From DASYYE01 sp035946955 (GTDB lineage Bacteria > Actinomycetota > Actinomycetes > Streptosporangiales > Streptosporangiaceae): a stretch of DNA of 33,596 bases. A program made the position numbers and the translations under genes. Position 1 is the stretch's first letter. Each line of letters opens with the position of its first letter. This document shows positions 6,750 through 14,424 of this stretch, piece after piece. Where the stretch lies: the NCBI GenBank assembly GCA_035946955.1, contig DASYYE010000140.1, positions 1-33,596 of the forward strand. The letters run 5' to 3'. Below the pieces are notes generated by a model. That model was not told the origin of the DNA. It ran no database searches and was given only the letters and a program-made list of their open reading frames with translations.

Positions 6750-7746
6750 ATGAGCGCAAGCCAAGGCGTGGACCGCAGGCCGCTGGCTGGCTGGGCGGCA
6801 CTGATCGTGGTGTACGTGATGTGGGGGTCGACGTACCTGGCCATCCGGGTCGGGGACCGCGGCCTGCCCCCGCTGGCACTGGCCGGGGTCCGTTTCCTGA
6901 TCGCCGGCGTGGTCCTCTACCCGATCGCGCTGCGCACCGGCGGGGCACACGTCCGGGCGACCGACCGGCCACGGCTGCGTGAGTGGCTGGGCTGTGCGCT
7001 GATCGGGCTGCTGCTGCTGGTTGTCGGCAATGGGGGCGTGACCGTGGCCGAGCGGACGGTGCCGTCCGGCCTCGCCGCGATGCTGGTCGCCACCGTCCCA
7101 CTCTGGATGATCCTGTTTGCCGTGCCCATCGAGCGCCGCCGCGTTGGGCCGGTCACAGCGGGCGGGGTGCTGCTCGGGCTGGCCGGGGTCGCGGTGCTGG
7201 CCGGGGGCGGTCCGGCAGCCGGGCATGTGACCGGCATGGTCATCGTGCTCGCGGCCGCGGCCTCATGGGGCTTCGGGTCGGTGCTCGCCCGCAGGCTGTC
7301 GCTGCCGCGCCGTGCCCTGGTCGCGGCGGCCATGGAAATGTGTGCCGCTGGCGTGGTGCTGCTGGTCGCGGCACTGGCCCGCGGCGAATTCCAGCAGGTG
7401 AGCTGGGCCTTGGTACCGGCTTCGACGTGGCTGGCACTGGCCTGGCTGGTCGTGGCCGGCTCGATCCTGGCCTTCACCGCCTACGGCTACGCACTGGCCC
7501 GCCTGCCGCTGGCAACCGTCTCCACCTACGCCTACGTCAACCCCGTGGTGGCCGTCCTGCTGGGCACCACCCTGCTGCACGAGCGGTTCACCCTCCGCGA
7601 AGCAGCGGGCGCGGCACTGGTCATCGTCTCGGTCATCATCACTCTGCGCTTCCAGCGCCGGGGTGAGGCCCCCCCCCACCCCACGTGTGCGCCAGCCCGC
7701 CGAGTCCGCGCCGCGCGAAGCCGCGCGCACAGGTATCGATGCCTAA
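6750..7746 (+). CDS. EamA/DMT-family transporter, reading frame shifted at a C9 run
   Basis: Ten membrane segments in two EamA repeats, from WAALIVVYVMWGSTYLAIRV (first helix with the typical WGSTYLAI motif) to AAGALVIVSVIITLRFQRR-like sequence. These proteins export metabolites or drugs across the inner membrane. ATG at 6750 has GGAGG just upstream; GTG at 6741 is an alternative. The frame as written runs on to 8882, antisense through the next gene, which is not credible. The break is a run of nine C (7669-7677): with eight C the frame would end at TAA 7744-7746, 334-337 residues, right where the convergent gene ends. Either a sequence error or a real frameshift. Confidence 0.8.
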
Positions 7747-8717
7747 CCGGTGGTTGCGGCCCCGGCGCTCTGCCGGGCACCGTCGACCGCGCGGCTGGTC
7801 TCCTCCGCCACCAGGTCCGCGTTGATGTGCGCCGCGGCGAGGGCGCCGGCAGCGGCCGATGCACCGACCTGGGCGGCCAGGTCGGTGACGTTGCCCGCCG
7901 CCCATACTCCTGGCACGGCGGTGCGGCCGGTGGCGTCCGCCGGGATGTGCTCGCCGAGCCCGGACGGATGCTCTTCGGGCTTCAGTCCGAGACCAGCCAG
8001 GAAGCCAGCTCGCGCGACCATCCGGGTCGAGACCGCCAAGGCCTCGCGGGCGACCACCGTGCCGTCAGCCAGCTGAACCCCGGTGAGCTGGTCGCCCTGT
8101 ACCGAGAGCGACGCGACTTCCCCTTCGACCACGCGGATGCCGCGCGCGGCCAGCTGCCCGGCCTGCTCGGCCGCTGGCGTGCTCAGGTGAGCGAAATAGA
8201 CGACGTCGTCGCTCAGCTGGCGGAACAGCAGCGCCTGGTGGACCGACATCGGCCCGCTCGCCAGCACGCCGATGGCCTGTCCGCGGACCTCCCAGCCGTG
8301 GCAGTACGGACAGTGCACGACGTCACGGCCCCAGCGCTCCCGCACACCCGGCACATCCGGCAGTTCGTCGGTCAGCCCGCTGGCCACGAGCAGCCGCCGT
8401 GCCCGCACCGCCCGGCCGTCGGCCAGGACAACGCTGAAGCCGTCCCCGTCCCGGGCAGCCGCGGTGACCTCGCCACCGACCACCTGACCGCCGTAGCCGC
8501 GCACCTCGGCCCGGCCCCGTTCCAGCAGCTCCGCTGGTGGCACCCCGTCGTGGCCCAGCAGGCCGTGGACAGCCGCGGCCGGGGAGTTGCGCGGGGCTCC
8601 GGCGTCGACCACCAGGACCGGACGCCGGGACCGCGCCAGCAGCAGCGCACCGTTCAGGCCCGCTGCGCCGCCGCCGACCACGACCACGTCATAGTTACTC
8701 ACCAGGTCATCGGTCAC
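7743..8717 (-). CDS. Thioredoxin reductase-like NAD(P)/FAD oxidoreductase with CPYC motif
   Basis: A 324-residue flavoprotein. The FAD dinucleotide fold is YDVVVVGGGAAGLNGAL (residues 9-25), the redox-active disulfide is HCPYCHGWE (Cys136, Cys139), and the C-terminal FAD motif is VPGVWAAGNVTDL. Length and CPYC-HG match single-domain thioredoxin-reductase-like enzymes that include the dithiol oxidases of dithiolopyrrolone and gliotoxin pathways, as well as many uncharacterised homologues. The substrate here is unknown. GTG at 8717 is chosen because GGAGG lies 8 nt upstream; GTG at 8702 (MSNYD) is possible. It is divergent from an XRE-cupin regulator, and three GCAAA half-sites lie between them. 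Confidence 0.85.
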   Translation of the reverse strand: MTDDLVSNYDVVVVGGGAAGLNGALLLARSRRPVLVVDAGAPRNSPAAAVHGLLGHDGVPPAELLERGRAEVRGYGGQVVGGEVTAAARDGDGFSVVLADGRAVRARRLLVASGLTDELPDVPGVRERWGRDVVHCPYCHGWEVRGQAIGVLASGPMSVHQALLFRQLSDDVVYFAHLSTPAAEQAGQLAARGIRVVEGEVASLSVQGDQLTGVQLADGTVVAREALAVSTRMVARAGFLAGLGLKPEEHPSGLGEHIPADATGRTAVPGVWAAGNVTDLAAQVGASAAAGALAAAHINADLVAEETSRAVDGARQSAGAATTG

Positions 8718-8762
8718 CGTGACCACCTCCATCGCCCAGGATCAGCATGGGCCGGCCAGAGC

Positions 8763-8788
8763 GCAAAACCCTTTGCTGACATGGCAAA
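8763..8788. promoter_or_regulatory. Triple GCAAA/TTTGC half-sites (probable operator)
   Basis: GCAAA (8763-8767), TTTGC (8772-8776) and GCAAA (8784-8788) alternate in orientation, giving two overlapping palindromes with 4- and 7-bp spacers. They lie 9 bp upstream of the XRE-cupin start and between it and the divergent oxidoreductase, the expected place for the regulator to bind. Confidence 0.55.
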
Positions 8789-8796
8789 CTGCATCC

Positions 8797-9405
8797 ATGG
8801 CGGAAGACCTCAGCCGCGTGCTCGGCACGGTCGGGCCGCGCCTGCGCACGCTGCGCGGACGGCGCCAGACCACGCTGACTGACCTGTCTGCCGAGACGGG
8901 CATCTCGGTGAGCACGCTGTCCCGGCTGGAGTCGGGAGAGCGCCGGCCCACACTGGAGCTACTGCTGCCGCTCGCCAGGGCCTACGGCGTCACGCTCGAC
9001 GAGCTCGTCGATGCCCCGCCCACCGGTGACCCGCGCGTGCACCTGCGCCCCGTCCAGCGGCACGGGATGACGATGCTGCCGCTGACCCGCCGGGCCGGCG
9101 GTATCCAGGCGTACAAGCTCGTCATCCCGGCTGGGACGGCCCGGCGGGAACCCGAACCGCAGACGCATGAGGGCTACGAGTGGGTCTACGTCCTGAACGG
9201 GCGGCTCCGGCTGGTGCTCGGTGACAACGACCTCGTCCTGCGTCCCGGTGAGGCCGCCGAGTTCGACACGCGGACGCCGCACTGGTTTGGCGCCGCCGAC
9301 GAGGAGGCGGTGGAGTTCCTGAGCCTGTTCGGCGGGCAAGGGGAACGGGCGCACCTGCGGGCACGGCCGGCGACGTCAGGACGGGGTCGGCCGCGCCAGG
9401 CATGA
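8797..9405 (+). CDS. XRE-family regulator with C-terminal cupin domain
   Basis: A 202-residue protein from ATG 8797. The helix-turn-helix is at about residues 14-70 (LRTLRGRRQTTLTDLSAETG, STLSRLESGERRPTLELLLP), and the cupin at about 105-190 contains EPQTHEGYEWVYVLNG, a G-D-x-x-L-x-x-G turn and PHWFGA. This is the classic HTH-cupin layout in which a small molecule or metal binds the cupin. The longer frame from 8719 overlaps the divergent gene start and has no matching sequence. It most likely represses the divergent thioredoxin-reductase-like gene. A strong hairpin follows the stop. Confidence 0.9.
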   Translation: MAEDLSRVLGTVGPRLRTLRGRRQTTLTDLSAETGISVSTLSRLESGERRPTLELLLPLARAYGVTLDELVDAPPTGDPRVHLRPVQRHGMTMLPLTRRAGGIQAYKLVIPAGTARREPEPQTHEGYEWVYVLNGRLRLVLGDNDLVLRPGEAAEFDTRTPHWFGAADEEAVEFLSLFGGQGERAHLRARPATSGRGRPRQA

Positions 9406-9435
9406 CGCGAAGGTGCCCGGCCAGCCCCTGACATG

Positions 9436-9471
9436 ACTGATGCCGCCGCCCGTCCGGGCGGCGGCATCAGT
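9436..9471. terminator. Strong bidirectional terminator hairpin
   Basis: ACTGATGCCGCCGCCC (9436-9451) and its exact complement (9456-9471) form a perfect 16-bp stem with a 4-nt loop (GTCC). It sits between the convergent XRE-cupin and sigma factor genes. This is the best terminator in the window. Confidence 0.85.
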
Positions 9472-9484
9472 GTCGGTCAGCCAG

Positions 9485-10702
9485 TCAGCTCGCGTAGTCG
9501 AGCAGCGGGTGTGCGCGGCTGGGGTGGCGCAGCTTGGACAGGGACTGCTTCTCCAGCTGGCGGATCCGCTCCCTGGTCAGGCCCAGTGCCCGGCCGATCT
9601 CGTCGAGCGTGTGCGGGTTCCCGTCGTACAGGCCGAACCGCATCGCCATGATGGTCGCCTCACGCGGGGTCAGCGCGTCCAGCGCGTGCCGGAGCTGGTC
9701 GGCCATGAGCTGCCGGTCCACCAGTTCCGACGCCTCGGGGGCGTCTACGTCCTCGATGAGGTCACCGATGCTGGTCTCTCCGTCCTCGCCGATGGTGGAG
9801 TCCAGGCTGATCGGCTGGCGGCTGGTGCGCAGCAGCTCCTCGATCTGGTCCGGGGTACGGTCCAGCTCCACGGCCAGCTCCTCAGGCGTGGGCTCACGGC
9901 CCAGGCGCTGGTGCATGTCGCGGTCCACCCGGCTCAGCTTGCTCAGCATCTCCAGCACGTGCACTGGCAGCCGGATCGTCCTGGCCGAGTCGGCGAAGCC
10001 GCGCTGGATGGCCTGGCGGATCCACCACATCGCATAGGTGGAGAACTTGTAGCCCTTGGTGTAGTCGAACTTCTCCACCGCGCGGATCAGGCCCAGGTTG
10101 CCTTCCTGCACGACGTCGAGCAGGGACAGTCCCCGGTCGCTGTACTTCTTGGCCACCGACACCACCAGCCGGAGGTTCGCCTCCAGCATGTGGGCCTTGG
10201 CCCGGCGGCCGTCCTCCGTCACCAGTTCCAGGTCGTGCCGGTAGTCCTCGGGCAGGTCCGGCTCGTTCTCGAGCTTGTGCTCCGCGAACAGGCCAGCCTC
10301 GATCCGCTTGGCGAGGTTCACTTCCTCTTCCGCGGTCAGCAGGCTGGTCCGGCCAATGGACTTGAGGTAGGTGTGGACCGAGTCACCCATGGTGGACGTC
10401 TGGTCGTCGAGGTCCACTTCCAGCGATGCAGCCTCAGTGACCAGGGCCGCATCGGATTCATTGACGGCGATCTCGGCTATCGCGGCAGCGTCCGCCTCGG
10501 GGGCGTCCAGGAACTCCTCAGCAGTTGGCTGTTCGATCTGCGCAGTCAGCATGGTGTCCTTACTCGTTCCCGTACCGTTCTCGGCGCCGCCCCTGACCCG
10601 CGGGGTGCCACGGTCACGCGCACGCTTGGCCTGACCGCCCGCCTTGGCAGCGGTGCGCTCGCGGGGTTCCCTCACCGCAGTGGTGTTTGTACTCCTCGGC
10701 AT
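9485..10702 (-). CDS. RNA polymerase sigma-70 factor, HrdB/SigA family (probably group 2)
   Basis: A 405-residue sigma factor. Residues 1-100 are a variable acidic region; region 1.2 is GDSVHTYLKSIGRTSLLTAE (106-125); region 2 is AKAHMLEANLRLVVSVAKKY to YKFSTYAMWWIRQAIQRG (168-235, core-binding and -10 recognition residues); region 4 is TLDEIGRALGLTRERIRQLE (365-384, -35 binding). The end LRHPSRAHPLLDYAS and the short N-terminus differ from the principal HrdB/SigA of Streptomyces and mycobacteria, so a group 2 paralogue is likely. ATG 10702 has GGAGG upstream. An ECF-type promoter lies about 115 bp upstream, linking it to an envelope or oxidative stress sigma factor. Confidence 0.92.
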   Translation of the reverse strand: MPRSTNTTAVREPRERTAAKAGGQAKRARDRGTPRVRGGAENGTGTSKDTMLTAQIEQPTAEEFLDAPEADAAAIAEIAVNESDAALVTEAASLEVDLDDQTSTMGDSVHTYLKSIGRTSLLTAEEEVNLAKRIEAGLFAEHKLENEPDLPEDYRHDLELVTEDGRRAKAHMLEANLRLVVSVAKKYSDRGLSLLDVVQEGNLGLIRAVEKFDYTKGYKFSTYAMWWIRQAIQRGFADSARTIRLPVHVLEMLSKLSRVDRDMHQRLGREPTPEELAVELDRTPDQIEELLRTSRQPISLDSTIGEDGETSIGDLIEDVDAPEASELVDRQLMADQLRHALDALTPREATIMAMRFGLYDGNPHTLDEIGRALGLTRERIRQLEKQSLSKLRHPSRAHPLLDYAS

Positions 10703-10815
10703 GAGGCACCTCCCTCCGGGGCACGTGTATACGCACTCAACAACCCCCGCCCTGCCCCGCTCGCCTGTTGCCAGGCCCGGATCGGCTGGGTACTGTGAAG
10801 CGCGGTATTACTACT

Positions 10816-10841
10816 AACGCTGCCACGGCACGATTGTTCCC
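10816..10841 (-). promoter_or_regulatory. ECF-type promoter of the sigma factor gene
   Basis: Reading the minus strand: GGGAACA (10841-10835), 15 nt, CGTT (10819-10816). This is close to the GGGAAC-N15/16-CGTT consensus of actinobacterial SigE-type and near the GGAAT-N18-GTT of SigR-type ECF factors. It would start transcription about 105 nt before the ATG at 10702. Stress promoters of this type are known upstream of mycobacterial sigB and Streptomyces hrdB. Confidence 0.6.
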
Positions 10842-10901
10842 GAGGCGGCGAACTGTGCTTGTCATTTTTCAACGACTGCGCCGTAGCCCGCGATCCTGCC
10901 C

Positions 10902-10920
10902 CCGGGGGGAGACCCCCCGG
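10902..10920. repeat. GC hairpin CCGGGGGG-AGA-CCCCCCGG
   Basis: A perfect 8-bp stem with a 3-nt loop, upstream of the sigma factor promoter and downstream of menE on the minus strand. It could terminate menE read-through or shield the promoter. No T-run. Confidence 0.45.
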
Positions 10921-10930
10921 ATCCCCCCGG

Positions 10931-11040
10931 CCATGGTGGTCGCCGTCCGTTCGTCCTCCCGGCTGTAGTGGTCACCGTCCGTTCGTCCCCTAGCCATGGT
11001 GGTCGCCGTTCGCCCTCCCGGGCGCAGTGGTCACCGTCCG
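10931..11040. repeat. Degenerate tandem repeats, about 30-bp units in a 63-bp higher-order repeat
   Basis: TGGTC(G/A)CCGT cores start at 10937, 10969, 11000 and 11028, alternating G and A at the sixth base. CCATGGTGGTCGCCGT is exact at 10931 and 10994 (63 bp apart); AGTGGTCACCGTCCG is exact at 10967 and 11026. They lie in the 613-bp non-coding gap 10703-11315 between menE and the sigma factor; no credible reading frame crosses them. Unlike a CRISPR array, the spacers are also related to each other. Confidence 0.75.
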
Positions 11041-11166
11041 CGACTTCGGGTCGGCCCTTCCGTTGGTGGCCGCTCAGCCTGCCGGTCCCTTCCTGTGGTT
11101 AACGTTTCCTGGCTCCCGGGTCTTCCGCTGGTCGCTGCCTGGCTCATAGCTCCGGAGCCCGGCGCT

Positions 11167-11204
11167 CCGGAGATCCCCTGTTAGCCCGGAGACCCCCTGT
11201 TGGC
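11167..11204. repeat. Two adjacent 19-bp direct repeats
   Basis: CCGGAGATCCCCTGTTAGC (11167-11185) is followed at once by CCGGAGACCCCCTGTTGGC (11186-11204), 17 of 19 bases identical. It is part of the repeat-rich non-coding region downstream of menE. Confidence 0.7.
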
Positions 11205-11219
11205 ACAGCACTCCCTGTA

Positions 11220-11255
11220 CTCCATGAGTTACGTTCTGTCCTCCATGAGTTACGT
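11220..11255. repeat. Two exact 15-bp direct repeats, 21-bp period
   Basis: CTCCATGAGTTACGT at 11220-11234 and 11241-11255. The 21-bp period is two helical turns, which suits cooperative protein binding. It lies 60 bp downstream of the menE stop; a weak hairpin (CCCAC-AGTC-GTGGG, 11289-11302) lies between. Confidence 0.7.
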
Positions 11256-11315
11256 CGCTCCCCTGAGCCGGGGCGAGCGTGATGAACCCCCACAGTCGTG
11301 GGCACCCCCCGGGCC

Positions 11316-12515
11316 TTAGGTCAACGTGCTCTGGCCCAGTTTGTGGAGTTCGACGAGATCAGGCTTGCCAGAGGGGAGCAGCGGGATCGCGGGGACTGCG
11401 ATAAGCGCGCGGGGGGCGGCGGCTGGCGGAAGGTGGCGGCGGACGTAGGCGCGGAGGTCGGCAAGGGACGGGGGAGCGGCTGGGTCGGCTGGGACGATGA
11501 CGGCGGTGACGCGCTGGCCCCATTCAGGGTCTGGCTCGCCGATAACAGCTGCTTCACGGACCATGGGGGAGGACTCCAGGGCGGCCACTACCGCTGCGGG
11601 AGCCACCTTCTCGCCGCCGGTGATGATCATTTCGTCGGCGCGGCCCAGGACGGTCAGCTGACCGGTGCCGTCGACTGAGCCCAGGTCGGACGTGGTGAAC
11701 CAGGTGCCGTCCAGGACGGAGGGCTGGCTGGCGGTGCGGTGGTAGCCGGAGAAGAGGACAGGGCCGGCGATCTGGATGTGGCCGTCGTCGCCGGTGCGCA
11801 CGGACACACCGTCGAGCGGGTGGCCGTTGTAGACACAGCCGCCGCAGGTCTCGGTCATGCCGTAGGTGGTGACGACCCGGGCGCCGGCCGCGTGGGCCTG
11901 CGCCAGCAGGCTGGCGGGGGCGGCCGCGCCGCCGAGCAGGATCGTGGCGAAGGTGTCCAGGTCCGCTTTGGCCGCGAGCAGGCGGCGCAGTTGGGTGGGG
12001 ACCAGCGAGACGTTCGCGCAGCCTAGCTGAGACAGGTTCCGTTCCCCGGGGTCCAGCCTGCCGGTCACGACCGGGGTAGTGCCGCTCACCAGCGACCTGA
12101 CCAGCACACCGATGCCCGCGATGTGGCTGGTCGGCAGGGGACACAGCCACCGCTGGCCGGGGGTGGCGCCGATCCTGCGCAGGCTCGCGCTGGCCGAGTG
12201 CCGCAGTGCCGCGGCGCTCAGCTGGACTCCCTTGGGCTCGCCCGTCGAGCCTGAGGTGGCCACGACCACCGCTACGTCCGCTGGGACACCGGCGTCTTCG
12301 CCCGTGCCAGCGGTGCGGCACTGGGTACCTTCGGGCGTCTCGAACGCGGTGGGGGCGAACTGACCGAGCAGCGCGTCCAGGCGGGCCCGTGGCAGGGCGG
12401 GGTCCAGCGGAAGGACAGCGGGGCCGGTGCCGTCCAGGGCCGCGGCCAGCGCGTCGAGCATCCGGCCAGCGCATTCGGGAGGCAATAGGAGCGCATGCAA
12501 AGGCCGCCGGGTCAC
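11316..12515 (-). CDS. menE: o-Succinylbenzoate--CoA ligase
   Basis: An acyl-CoA synthetase of about 399 residues. Adenylation motifs are in order: TSGSTGEPKGV (A3), YGMTETCGG (A5), FTTSDLG (A7), GRADEMIITGGEKV (A8), LPSGKPDLVEL (A10 with the catalytic Lys). The short length and the neighbouring menB, menC and menD identify it as MenE, which activates o-succinylbenzoate to its CoA ester using ATP. GTG at 12515 is chosen because TAACCT lies 7 nt upstream, a leaderless promoter arrangement; GTG at 12575 is possible but would almost touch the divergent menB start. It is transcribed away from menBCD. Confidence 0.92.
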   Translation of the reverse strand: MTRRPLHALLLPPECAGRMLDALAAALDGTGPAVLPLDPALPRARLDALLGQFAPTAFETPEGTQCRTAGTGEDAGVPADVAVVVATSGSTGEPKGVQLSAAALRHSASASLRRIGATPGQRWLCPLPTSHIAGIGVLVRSLVSGTTPVVTGRLDPGERNLSQLGCANVSLVPTQLRRLLAAKADLDTFATILLGGAAAPASLLAQAHAAGARVVTTYGMTETCGGCVYNGHPLDGVSVRTGDDGHIQIAGPVLFSGYHRTASQPSVLDGTWFTTSDLGSVDGTGQLTVLGRADEMIITGGEKVAPAAVVAALESSPMVREAAVIGEPDPEWGQRVTAVIVPADPAAPPSLADLRAYVRRHLPPAAAPRALIAVPAIPLLPSGKPDLVELHKLGQSTLT

Positions 12516-12522
12516 CGGAATA

Positions 12523-12528
12523 AGGTTA
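12523..12528 (-). promoter_or_regulatory. Leaderless -10 element of menE
   Basis: On the minus strand TAACCT (12528-12523, a TANNNT -10 hexamer) ends 7 nt before GTG 12515, so transcription would start at or next to the start codon. No -35 is recognisable. Confidence 0.4.
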
Positions 12529-12589
12529 ACGGGCCGGGTGGCATTGGCCGCTGGCGGCGAGGAACAGGAACGCACCGGGAGGGTCTGCC

Positions 12590-13420
12590 GTGATCAAGTG
12601 GCAGCGGCCACGCCCTGAGGCCGGCCAGGACTACACCGACATCATCTACGAGACGGCCGAAGGCATAGCGAAGATCACCATCAACCGGCCCGAGGTGCGC
12701 AACGCGTTCCGGCCCACGACCCTGTTCGAACTGTCGCACGCATTCAATGCGGCGCGCGACGACCCCGAGGTCGGCGTGATCATCCTCACGGGAGCAGGCA
12801 CGGAGGCATTCTGCTCAGGCGGCGACCAGAAGATCCGCGGCGACGACGGGTACCTGGACAGCCACGGCATCGGCCGGCTCAACGTCTTGGACCTCCAGGT
12901 CCAGATCAGGCGCACCCCCAAGCCGGTGATCGCCATGGTCGCTGGCTACGCGGTCGGCGGCGGCCACGTGCTGCACGTGTGCTGCGACCTGACCATCGCC
13001 GCGGACAACGCCATCTTCGGCCAGAGCGGGCCCAAGGTGGGGTCGTTCGACGGCGGCTACGGGTCCTGGCTGCTCGCCGCCACGGTCGGGATGAAGAAGG
13101 CCAGGGAGATCTGGTACCTGTGCCGCCAGTACGACGCGCAGCAGGCGCTGGATATGGGCCTGGTCAACACCGTCGTGCCGCTGGAGCGGCTGGAGGAGGA
13201 GACGGTCGCCTGGTCGCGTGAGCTGCTGGAGAAGTCACCGCTGGCATTGCGCATGCTCAAGGGCGCGCTGAACACCGTCACCGACGGCGCGGCAGGCATG
13301 CAGCAGTTCGCCGGCGACGCTACGCTCCTCTTCTACATGAGCGAGGAGGCCCAGGAAGGACGGGACGCGTTCAAGGAGAAGCGGCGCCCGGACTTCTCGC
13401 GCTTCCCCCGGCGGCCGTGA
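12590..13420 (+). CDS. menB: 1,4-Dihydroxy-2-naphthoyl-CoA synthase
   Basis: A 276-residue crotonase-fold enzyme. It has the MenB hallmarks FCSGGDQKIRG (residues 80-90), GYAVGGGHVLHVCCDLTIAA (oxyanion hole and CoA site), FGQSGPKVGSFDGGYGS and the C-terminal EGRDAFKEKRRPDFSRFPR, the latter being almost diagnostic. MenB closes the second ring of o-succinylbenzoyl-CoA to give DHNA-CoA in menaquinone synthesis. GTG at 12590 has GGGAGGG upstream. It is divergent from menE and overlaps menC by 4 bp (GTGA), so menB-menC-menD form one operon. Confidence 0.97.
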   Translation: MIKWQRPRPEAGQDYTDIIYETAEGIAKITINRPEVRNAFRPTTLFELSHAFNAARDDPEVGVIILTGAGTEAFCSGGDQKIRGDDGYLDSHGIGRLNVLDLQVQIRRTPKPVIAMVAGYAVGGGHVLHVCCDLTIAADNAIFGQSGPKVGSFDGGYGSWLLAATVGMKKAREIWYLCRQYDAQQALDMGLVNTVVPLERLEEETVAWSRELLEKSPLALRMLKGALNTVTDGAAGMQQFAGDATLLFYMSEEAQEGRDAFKEKRRPDFSRFPRRP

Positions 13421-14424
13421 CCCAGCCAACGGGCCTGGCCACCACCGCTGCGGAACTCCTGCCCGGGCTCCGGGCGTTCGCCATCCCGATGCGGACCCGG
13501 TTCCGGGGCATCACCCTCCGCGAGGGCGCGCTGGTCGAGGGTCCCGCTGGCTGGGGGGAGTTCTCCCCTTTCCCCGAATACGGTCCCCGCGAGTGTGCCC
13601 GCTGGCTGGCATGTGCCCTAGAGGCCGCGACGGTGGGATGGCCGGCCCCGGTGCGGGCTCGGATCCCGGTGAACGTCACGGTCCCGGCGGTTGGCCCGGA
13701 GCAGGCGAGCGTAGTCGTCGCGGCGTCGGGGTGCCGGACCGCCAAGGTGAAGGTCGCCGAGCCGCCTCAGCCCGGGCAGGGCGGCGGCTGGGAGGCCAGC
13801 ATCCGCGCGGACATGGACCGGGTGGCGGCGGTACGTGACGCGCTCGGCCCGGACGGGCTGGTCCGCGTGGACGCGAACGGCGCCTGGGACGTGGACGTAG
13901 CTGAACGCGCCCTGCGTCAACTGGGCCGCTTCGACCTCGAATATGCCGAGCAGCCGTGTGCGACCCTTCCAGAACTGGCCGAACTGCGCCGGCGGGTGGA
14001 CGTGCCACTGGCCGCTGACGAGTCCATCCGCCGGGCCAGCGACCCGCTCACGGTGCGCGCCGCGGGCGCGGCCGACATCGTCGTGCTCAAGGCCCAGCCG
14101 CTGGGCGGCGTCAGGACGGCCCTGCGGGTCGCGGAGGCATGCGGGCTCCCCGTGGTGGTGTCCAGTGCGGTGGAGACGTCGGTGGGCCTGGCCACCGGGA
14201 CCGCGCTGGCCGCCGCATTGCCTGAACTCCGCCACGCATGCGGTCTCGCCACCATGAGCCTGCTGACTTCGGACGTGACCAGCGACCCGCTCACCGAGCG
14301 CGGAGGGTTCCTCGACGTCCGGCGGCCCACGGTTGACCTCTCGCGCCTGGCCGCCTGGGAGGTGGACCCCGCCCCCTGGCGAGCCAGGGCTACCGCTGCC
14401 GCTGAATTCCTGGAGCAGGAGTGA
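13417..14424 (+). CDS. menC: o-Succinylbenzoate synthase
   Basis: A 335-residue enolase-superfamily enzyme. Catalytic and metal-binding parts are in order: AKVKVAE (the K-x-K pair), RVDANGAW (metal Asp), EYAEQPC (metal Glu), LAADESIR (metal Asp) and VVLKAQPLGG (second catalytic Lys). MenC dehydrates SHCHC to o-succinylbenzoate. GTG at 13417 overlaps the menB stop and the gene ends overlapping the GTG of menD, both by 4 bp, showing tight coupling. Confidence 0.95.
   Translation: MTQPTGLATTAAELLPGLRAFAIPMRTRFRGITLREGALVEGPAGWGEFSPFPEYGPRECARWLACALEAATVGWPAPVRARIPVNVTVPAVGPEQASVVVAASGCRTAKVKVAEPPQPGQGGGWEASIRADMDRVAAVRDALGPDGLVRVDANGAWDVDVAERALRQLGRFDLEYAEQPCATLPELAELRRRVDVPLAADESIRRASDPLTVRAAGAADIVVLKAQPLGGVRTALRVAEACGLPVVVSSAVETSVGLATGTALAAALPELRHACGLATMSLLTSDVTSDPLTERGGFLDVRRPTVDLSRLAAWEVDPAPWRARATAAAEFLEQE

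Noticed and set aside
7747..8882. Continuation of the transporter frame as a 713-residue fusion
   Set aside because: It runs antisense to a complete flavoprotein gene and shows no membrane or domain sequence after the C9 run.
10931..11040. CRISPR array
   Set aside because: Units are degenerate, spacers are related to each other, and no cas genes are present.
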